DNA of 5,967 nucleotides from Citrobacter sp. Lineage in GTDB: Bacteria; Pseudomonadota; Gammaproteobacteria; Enterobacterales; Enterobacteriaceae. Below the pieces are notes generated by a model. It searched no databases. It was not told where the DNA came from and saw nothing but the letters and a program-made list of their open reading frames with translations. Positions 1 to 3,890 of this stretch are shown here, one piece after another. The stretch is taken from assembly GCA_019415335.1 (NCBI GenBank), contig DXKH01000072.1:1-5967 (forward strand), read 5' to 3'. Position 1 is the stretch's first letter. Every line of letters starts with the position of its first letter. The translations under genes and the position numbers were made by a program.

Positions 1-145
1 CGAAGCGGCAACACTGGAAGATGTAGGTCGTGAAATTGGCCTCACCCGTGAACGTGTTCGCCAGATTCAGGTTGAAGGCCTGCGCCGTTTGCGCGAAATC
101 CTGCAAACGCAGGGGCTGAATATCGAAGCGCTGTTCCGCGAATAA
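1..145 (+). CDS. rpoS: RNA polymerase sigma factor RpoS (sigma S), 3' end only
   Basis: This is the C-terminal 47 codons of the stationary-phase and general-stress sigma factor; the gene enters from the left edge, with the first full codon at position 2 and a TAA stop at 143-145. The peptide contains the region 4.2 helix-turn-helix ([19 protein letters not shown]) that contacts the -35 element, and it ends in NIEALFRE, as E. coli RpoS does. From the known 330-residue length this would be about residues 284-330. No frameshift or early stop is visible in this part, although rpoS is often mutated in E. coli isolates; nothing can be said about the upstream part. It is followed by a strong intrinsic terminator and faces hosA convergently. 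Identification is by recognition of the conserved E. coli sequence. Confidence 0.97.
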
Positions 146-160
146 GTAAGCATCTGTCAT

Positions 161-197
161 AAAGGCCAGTCTCTTATGAGGCTGGCCTTTTTCTTTT
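161..197 (+). terminator. Rho-independent terminator of rpoS
   Basis: The arms AAAGGCCAG (161-169) and CTGGCCTTT (182-190) pair perfectly. The stem continues through a T-G wobble and CTC/GAG to a four-base TTAT loop (174-177). It runs into a T-rich tail, TTTTTCTTTT, at 188-197. It lies 15 bases after the rpoS stop codon. The A-rich left side has little of a T-tract on the opposite strand, so it mainly serves rpoS. Confidence 0.93.
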
Positions 198-222
198 GTA
201 TGGGGAGTTGGTGTGTTTCGTC

Positions 223-255
223 GCCTGGATAAGACACGTCAGCGTCCCATCCGGC
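223..255. repeat. Single degenerate REP (repetitive extragenic palindromic) element
   Basis: GCCTGGAT (223-230) can pair with ATCCGGC (249-255) leaving one bulged T. The interior AAGACACGTCAGCGTC resembles the typical enterobacterial REP core (AAGACGCGTCAGCGTC). It sits in the convergent gap between the rpoS terminator and the 3' end of hosA, ten bases beyond the hosA stop, which is a usual REP location. Such elements can stabilise upstream mRNA or bind gyrase or IHF. Here it is the only hairpin candidate near the hosA 3' end, and it lacks a T-tract. The repeat-family assignment is from memory of the consensus. Confidence 0.72.
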
Positions 256-265
256 AATCAACATC

Positions 266-673
266 CTATTTGCTCATCATCTTGCGCACCAGCTGCATAA
301 ACAGCTCCTGCTCTTCTCCACTCAAACGCCCCAAAAATTCCTCATCCACACTGTCGCCAATCGGTATCGCCGCAGCAAGTACCTTTTCTCCTTCGGCAGT
401 CAGCCAGACAAAGCGTCGCCGCTTATCAGCGGCGTCATGTTCACGTCTGACTAAGCCACGATTTTCCATTCTTGCCAACATTTCTGCCAGCGTTGCTTTG
501 GTGCTGACTGCTGCTTCTATCAGTGCCACCTGTTCGATACCAGGCTTATCAGCAATGGCGCGCATCACCGCGTACTGTGGTTTGGTCAGGTCAGGTAACT
601 CGTGCTGCCAGCGGGCCGTATGCTGCTGAAAAAGCTGTCGTAACTGATGGAACGCTTTATTTCGTAACGCCAT
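266..673 (-). CDS. hosA: HosA, MarR/SlyA-family transcriptional regulator of the ecd operon
   Basis: A 135-residue winged-helix regulator of normal MarR-family length. The N-terminal helix (about 1-25) and the C-terminal helices (about 105-133) would form the dimer interface. The helix-turn-helix lies at about residues 47-72 (QVALIEAAVSTKATLAEMLARM), followed by the family wing DAADKRRRFVWLT (80-92), whose basic residues contact the minor groove. The ATG at 673 is preceded by GGAG (679-682) with five bases between, which supports this start; the stop is TAG. It is divergent from ecdBCD across 146 bp, the classic layout for a MarR repressor and its target. HosA of pathogenic E. coli has been reported to repress this decarboxylase operon and to be relieved by 4-hydroxybenzoate, and to affect motility in EPEC. 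The name rests on recognition of the protein and its locus. It is distinct from the paralogue SlyA, although older annotations call it slyA. Confidence 0.92.
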   Translation of the reverse strand: MALRNKAFHQLRQLFQQHTARWQHELPDLTKPQYAVMRAIADKPGIEQVALIEAAVSTKATLAEMLARMENRGLVRREHDAADKRRRFVWLTAEGEKVLAAAIPIGDSVDEEFLGRLSGEEQELFMQLVRKMMSK

Positions 674-697
674 GTAAACTCCGGGCTAATTCTCTGT

Positions 698-710
698 CGC
701 TATCATAGCG
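698..710 (-). promoter_or_regulatory. Putative hosA -10 region within a small inverted repeat
   Basis: On the minus strand TATGAT (702-707) is a good -10 match (5/6), 29 bases upstream of the hosA start. No convincing -35 hexamer is visible at 16-18 bases (CTTCTT or TTCTTC). The -10 sits inside CGCTAT-C-ATAGCG (698-710), a perfect 6-bp inverted repeat around one base, which could be an operator or chance. The promoter call is tentative. Confidence 0.45.
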
Positions 711-750
711 GTTTTTCAGTGACGAAGAAGATGTTGTTACTTTTCAATCC

Positions 751-779
751 TTGCCGCTGTGGAAATGAAGGAGTATGTT
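751..779 (+). promoter_or_regulatory. Putative sigma70 promoter of the ecdBCD operon
   Basis: TTGCCG (751-756, 4/6 to TTGACA) and TATGTT (774-779, 4/6 to TATAAT) are separated by an optimal 17 bases. Transcription would start near 785-788, immediately before the palindrome at 789-802, so a bound repressor would cover about +2 to +17. This arrangement fits repression by HosA. The promoter is inferred from sequence alone. Confidence 0.6.
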
Positions 780-788
780 AATAATAAC

Positions 789-802
789 GTTCGTATACGA
801 AC
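789..802. promoter_or_regulatory. Probable HosA operator, perfect 14-bp palindrome
   Basis: GTTCGTATACGAAC is identical to its reverse complement and is the strongest palindrome in the hosA–ecdB intergenic region. MarR-family dimers bind such short palindromes. It lies between the predicted ecd transcription start and the ecdB ribosome-binding site. As I recall, the published HosA site in this operon is an inverted repeat of this form. It is about 80 bases from the hosA -10, so direct autoregulation through this site is less obvious. Confidence 0.82.
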
Positions 803-819
803 AATTAAGAGAGTAAGCA

Positions 820-1414
820 ATGAAACTGATCGTCGGGATGACAGGGGCTACCGGTGCGCCTCTTAGGTGTGGCATTACTGCAAGCGCTGCGGGAGATGCC
901 GAATGTCGAGACTCATCTGGTGATGTCGAAGTGGGCGAAAACCACCATTGAACTGGAAACGCCTTACAACGCCCGCGATGTTGCTGCCCTCGCAGACTTC
1001 TGCCATAACCCGGCGGATCAGGCCGCAACCATCTCCTCAGGTTCCTTTCGTACCGACGGCATGATCGTTATTCCGTGCAGTATGAAAACGCTCGCCGGTA
1101 TCCGCGCTGGTTACGCCGATGGCCTGGTAGGGCGCGCGGCGGACGTCGTGCTCAAAGAAGGCCGCAAACTGGTGCTGGTGCCGCGTGAAATGCCGCTTAG
1201 CACCATCCATCTCGAAAATATGCTCGCACTTTCGCGCATGGGCGTGGCGATGGTGCCGCCGATGCCTGCCTTTTATAACCATCCCGAAACGGTAGATGAC
1301 ATTGTCCAGCACGTGGTAGCCCGCGTGCTGGATCAATTTGGCCTCGAACATCCTCACGCCAGGCGCTGGCAAGGATTGCCGCAGGCCCGGAATTTTTCTC
1401 AGGAGAATGAATAA
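820..1414 (+). pseudogene. ecdB: EcdB, UbiX-like flavin prenyltransferase, frameshifted by one extra base
   Basis: UbiX/Pad1-family proteins transfer a dimethylallyl group to FMN, making the prenyl-FMN cofactor of UbiD decarboxylases. The ATG at 820 follows an AGAGAG ribosome-binding site (808-813, six-base gap) and encodes MKLIVGMTGATGAPL, the first beta strand and the GxTGAxG flavin-phosphate loop. After CTT (862-864) an apparent extra A at 865 shifts the frame. Ribosomes staying in frame stop at TGA 949-951 after 43 codons. Removing that base gives a 197-residue protein of normal family length, ending at TAA 1412-1414. The restored protein keeps SSGSF (72-76), the KxEGRK/VPREMPL segment (112-125) and a normal C terminus. 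All other codons are open, so the lesion looks recent or recoded. A GTG at 854 could start the second frame but would lose the flavin-binding loop. The stop overlaps the ecdC start by one base. It is called a pseudogene because the intact frame is broken; sequencing error or recoding are alternatives. Confidence 0.85.
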
Positions 1415-1416
1415 TG
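1401..1416 (+). promoter_or_regulatory. Ribosome-binding site and stop/start overlap, ecdB–ecdC
   Basis: AGGAGA (1401-1406) lies seven bases before the ATG at 1414, and the ecdB stop shares one base with that ATG (TAATG). This arrangement favours translational coupling. The strong Shine-Dalgarno also allows independent initiation, which matters because ribosomes translating frameshifted ecdB stop far upstream at 951. Confidence 0.8.
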
Positions 1417-2841
1417 GCATTTGATGATTTACGCAGCTTTTTACAGGCGCTCGACGACCATGGGCAATTGCTGAAAATCAGCGAAGAGGTGAACGCGGAA
1501 CCGGATCTGGCAGCAGCAGCTAACGCCACCGGGCGTATCGGCGACGGCGCGCCCGCGCTGTGGTTTGACAATATTCGCGGCTTTACCGATGCGCGCGTGG
1601 CGATGAACACCATCGGTTCCTGGCAGAACCACGCGATTTCTCTCGGCTTGCCGCCAAATACCCCGGTTAAAAAACAGATTGATGAGTTTATCCGCCGCTG
1701 GGATAACTTCCCGATAGCCCCGGAACGCCGCGCCAATCCAGCCTGGGCGCAGAACACCGTCGATGGAGATGAGATCAATCTGTTCGATATTCTGCCGCTG
1801 TTTCGTTTAAACGATGGCGATGGCGGTTTCTATCTCGACAAAGCCTGCGTGGTTTCCCGCGATCCGCTCGACCCGGATAACTTCGGCAAGCAGAACGTCG
1901 GTATCTATCGTATGGAAGTGAAGGGTAAGCGTAAGCTCGGTCTGCAACCGGTGCCGATGCACGATATCGCCCTGCATCTGCATAAAGCAGAAGAGCGCGG
2001 TGAAGATCTGCCGATTGCGATCACGCTCGGTAACGATCCGATCATCACGCTGATGGGGGCCACGCCGTTGAAATACGATCAGTCTGAGTATGAAATGGCA
2101 GGCGCGCTGCGTGAAAGTCCGTACCCGATCGCCACCGCCCCGCTGACCGGTTTTGATGTGCCGTGGGGTTCAGAAGTGATCCTCGAAGGGGTCATCGAAA
2201 GCCGTAAACGCGAAATCGAAGGGCCGTTCGGTGAGTTTACCGGGCACTACTCCGGCGGGCGTAACATGACCGTGGTGCGCATCGATAAAGTCTCTTATCG
2301 CAGCAAACCCATTTTTGAATCGCTCTATCTCGGGATGCCGTGGACGGAAATCGACTACCTGATGGGGCCAGCCACCTGTGTGCCGCTGTATCAGCAACTG
2401 AAAGCCGAGTTCCCGGAAGTGCAGGCGGTGAACGCCATGTACACCCACGGCCTGTTGGCGATTATCTCCACCAAAAAACGCTACGGCGGTTTTGCCCGCG
2501 CAGTAGGCCTGCGTGCGATGACCACACCACACGGACTGGGCTACGTGAAGATGGTGATTATGGTCGATGAAGATGTTGATCCGTTCAACCTGCCGCAGGT
2601 GATGTGGGCGCTTTCGTCGAAAGTGAACCCGGCAGGGGACCTGGTACAGTTGCCGAATATGTCCGTGCTGGAACTCGACCCCGGCTCAAGCCCGGCGGGG
2701 ATCACCGACAAGCTGATTATCGACGCCACCACGCCTGTCGCCCCGGACAACCGTGGTCACTACAGCCAGCCGGTGGTGGATTTACCGGAAACCAAAGCCT
2801 GGGCTGAAAAACTGACCGCTATGCTGGCCGCACGTAAATAA
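1414..2841 (+). CDS. ecdC: EcdC, UbiD-family 4-hydroxybenzoate/vanillate decarboxylase large subunit
   Basis: A full-length, intact 475-residue member of the UbiD superfamily (the VdcC/BsdC group), which carries out reversible non-oxidative decarboxylation of 4-hydroxybenzoate to phenol and vanillate to guaiacol with prenyl-FMN and a divalent metal. Visible family residues are N161 and R166 in NVGIYR (cofactor-phosphate/metal site and catalytic Arg), H183 and E227 (YEMAG) as probable further metal ligands, and E269/E274 in EGPFGEFTG. The E269/E274 pair has the same five-residue spacing as the acidic pair of characterised UbiD enzymes. Residue roles are assigned by motif comparison, not alignment. 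No signal peptide or membrane segment is seen, so it is cytosolic. It is co-transcribed with ecdB and ecdD, and ecdD follows ten bases after the stop. With ecdB broken, its cofactor may have to come from housekeeping UbiX elsewhere in the genome. Confidence 0.95.
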   Translation: MAFDDLRSFLQALDDHGQLLKISEEVNAEPDLAAAANATGRIGDGAPALWFDNIRGFTDARVAMNTIGSWQNHAISLGLPPNTPVKKQIDEFIRRWDNFPIAPERRANPAWAQNTVDGDEINLFDILPLFRLNDGDGGFYLDKACVVSRDPLDPDNFGKQNVGIYRMEVKGKRKLGLQPVPMHDIALHLHKAEERGEDLPIAITLGNDPIITLMGATPLKYDQSEYEMAGALRESPYPIATAPLTGFDVPWGSEVILEGVIESRKREIEGPFGEFTGHYSGGRNMTVVRIDKVSYRSKPIFESLYLGMPWTEIDYLMGPATCVPLYQQLKAEFPEVQAVNAMYTHGLLAIISTKKRYGGFARAVGLRAMTTPHGLGYVKMVIMVDEDVDPFNLPQVMWALSSKVNPAGDLVQLPNMSVLELDPGSSPAGITDKLIIDATTPVAPDNRGHYSQPVVDLPETKAWAEKLTAMLAARK

Positions 2842-2851
2842 GGAGAACAAG

Positions 2852-3088
2852 ATGATTTGTCCACGTTGTGCCGATGAACAGATTGAAGTGATGGCGAAAT
2901 CGCCAGTGAAAGATGTCTGGACGGTATATCAGTGCCAGCATTGCCTTTATACCTGGCGCGATACTGAACCGCTGCGCCGCACCAGCCGCGAACATTACCC
3001 TGAAGCGTTCCGCATGACGCAGAAAGATATTGATGACGCGCCGATGGTGCCGAGCATCCCGCCGCTGCTGGCGGCAGATAAGCGTTAA
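2852..3088 (+). CDS. ecdD: EcdD, small zinc-ribbon subunit of the hydroxyarylic acid decarboxylase
   Basis: A 78-residue protein of the VdcD/BsdD family, the small third component found beside VdcB and VdcC in non-oxidative hydroxyarylic acid decarboxylase operons. Two CxxC pairs, C3-P-R-C6 and C28-Q-H-C31, form an apparent zinc ribbon. The remainder is hydrophilic, with a proline-rich tail (VPSIPPLL, 67-74). Its exact role is unsettled; in related systems it is reported to be needed for, or to enhance, decarboxylase activity. The start is supported by AGGAG (2841-2845), which overlaps the ecdC stop and lies six bases before the ATG. It is the last gene of the operon, with a hairpin beginning eight bases after its stop. 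Length and motif match the family fully. Confidence 0.92.
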   Translation: MICPRCADEQIEVMAKSPVKDVWTVYQCQHCLYTWRDTEPLRRTSREHYPEAFRMTQKDIDDAPMVPSIPPLLAADKR

Positions 3089-3096
3089 TAAAAAGT

Positions 3097-3124
3097 GCCG
3101 GGTAGTGGCTTTGCTTTACCCGGC
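3097..3124. terminator. Hairpin between convergent ecdD and pphB, probable shared terminator
   Basis: GCCGGGTA (3097-3104) and TACCCGGC (3117-3124) form a perfect 8-bp G/C-rich stem with a 12-base loop. On the minus strand the stem is followed by ACTTTTTATT, a good T-tract, so it should end the pphB transcript. On the plus strand the tail is only moderately T-rich (CTCATTACTTTATTTT), so termination of ecdBCD is likely but weaker. The 40-bp convergent gap holds nothing else. Confidence 0.82.
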
Positions 3125-3128
3125 CTCA

Positions 3129-3785
3129 TTACTTTATTTTATAAAATGACAGCCGCCCGCTTTTCGGCGATCCGGTATCAATATAAATCTGGTTTGCGAA
3201 CGTCTGAATGTTATCAAACACCATATGTCCAAATATAAAATAATCAGCGCCGTTTATTTGTTGTAACTCGCCATTAAGCGATTTCTGCACACGATCAACA
3301 GGCCAGAGTAATTCGCTCTCCGCTATTTCTTTACCAAAGAGATATTCATTCCCCGGATAATCTGCATGTGTGATGACATATTTTGTGTTGTCGTTAGTAA
3401 CTTCAATAATATGTGGAAGGTGATGGAATTTCAGCAACAGATCTATTGCCGCTTGTTGCTCTGAATCATTTAAATCGAAAAACCAGTCACCACCGCTGGC
3501 AAGCCACATATTTCCATCGCCAGTTTCGAATGCATCCAACGCCATCGCTTCGTGGTTGCCTTTAACCGACGTAAACCAGGGTTGGTTTAGCAGGTGCAGC
3601 ACGTTAAGACTCTTCGGCCCACGATCAATATTATCGCCTGTGGAAATAAGTAAGTCGGTTTCAGGGCAAAAAGAGAGTTGATGTAAGCGGGATTGTAATA
3701 ATTGATAGTCACCATGAATATCACCAACGGCCCATATATAACGATAGTGATGGGCATTAATTTTTTGATAGCGTGTAGATGGCAT
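3129..3785 (-). CDS. pphB: PphB, PPP-family serine/threonine protein phosphatase
   Basis: A 218-residue metallophosphoesterase of the bacterial PrpA/PrpB (lambda phosphatase-like) group. The PPP signatures appear in order: GDIHG (21-25), GDNIDRG (50-56), GNHE (76-79), H140 in THAD and H187 in FGH. These supply the dinuclear metal ligands and the general-acid histidine; all key residues are present, so it looks active. E. coli PphB (PrpB) dephosphorylates phosphoproteins in vitro and has been linked to protein-misfolding signalling; its natural substrates are not well established. The ATG at 3785 is preceded by AGGG (3793-3796) with about seven bases between. It lies downstream of mutS on the same strand, 105 bp away, with its own -10-like TATAAT between. 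The gene is visibly more A/T-rich than ecdC or mutS, which hints at a separate origin. Confidence 0.95.
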   Translation of the reverse strand: MPSTRYQKINAHHYRYIWAVGDIHGDYQLLQSRLHQLSFCPETDLLISTGDNIDRGPKSLNVLHLLNQPWFTSVKGNHEAMALDAFETGDGNMWLASGGDWFFDLNDSEQQAAIDLLLKFHHLPHIIEVTNDNTKYVITHADYPGNEYLFGKEIAESELLWPVDRVQKSLNGELQQINGADYFIFGHMVFDNIQTFANQIYIDTGSPKSGRLSFYKIK

Positions 3786-3790
3786 GGTTT

Positions 3791-3826
3791 TACCCTGTAA
3801 AATAAGATTTCCTATTATACAGGGTA
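3791..3826 (-). promoter_or_regulatory. pphB promoter -10 with overlapping inverted repeat and ribosome-binding site
   Basis: On the minus strand a consensus TATAAT lies at 3814-3819, 28 bases before the pphB ATG; the start point would be near 3806, giving a leader of about 20 bases. A good -35 is not obvious (ACGAAT or GACGAA at 17-18 bases). The -10 overlaps a 9-bp perfect inverted repeat, TACCCTGTA/TACAGGGTA, whose outer ends are 3791 and 3826 with 18 bases between. The pphB-proximal arm contains the Shine-Dalgarno AGGG. The repeat may be an operator or an mRNA hairpin in transcripts that begin farther upstream. Confidence 0.6.
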
Positions 3827-3857
3827 TTTTTATTTGATTCGTCAGTTGTCGTTAATA

Positions 3858-3884
3858 TTCCCGATAGCAAAAGACTATCGGGAA
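3858..3884 (-). terminator. Hairpin after mutS, possible weak terminator
   Basis: TTCCCGATAG (3858-3867) and CTATCGGGAA (3875-3884) form a perfect 10-bp stem with a 7-base loop, starting seven bases beyond the mutS stop. The minus-strand tail after the stem is TATTAACGAC, which is not a real T-tract. Termination may therefore be partial, or the structure may protect the mRNA 3' end, leaving some read-through into pphB. Confidence 0.6.
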
Positions 3885-3890
3885 TTGTTA

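Noticed and set aside
161..255. Small RNA or CRISPR-like repeats in the rpoS–hosA gap
   Set aside because: The structure is accounted for by one terminator and one REP-like element; there are no repeated units and no promoter of note.
213..629. 138-codon plus-strand open frame opposite hosA
   Set aside because: It is antisense to the recognised MarR-family gene and begins within the REP region; its serine-rich composition looks like shadow translation.
744..1778. Long open frames on the minus strand opposite ecdB and ecdC (744-1028, 1037-1420, 1197-1778)
   Set aside because: They lie antisense to clearly conserved coding sequence, have no family resemblance or convincing ribosome-binding sites, and are typical shadows of GC-rich genes.
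3795..3822. Possible LexA (SOS) box at CTGTA...TACAG upstream of pphB
   Set aside because: LexA needs CTG and CAG separated by 10 bases; here 22 bases separate them.
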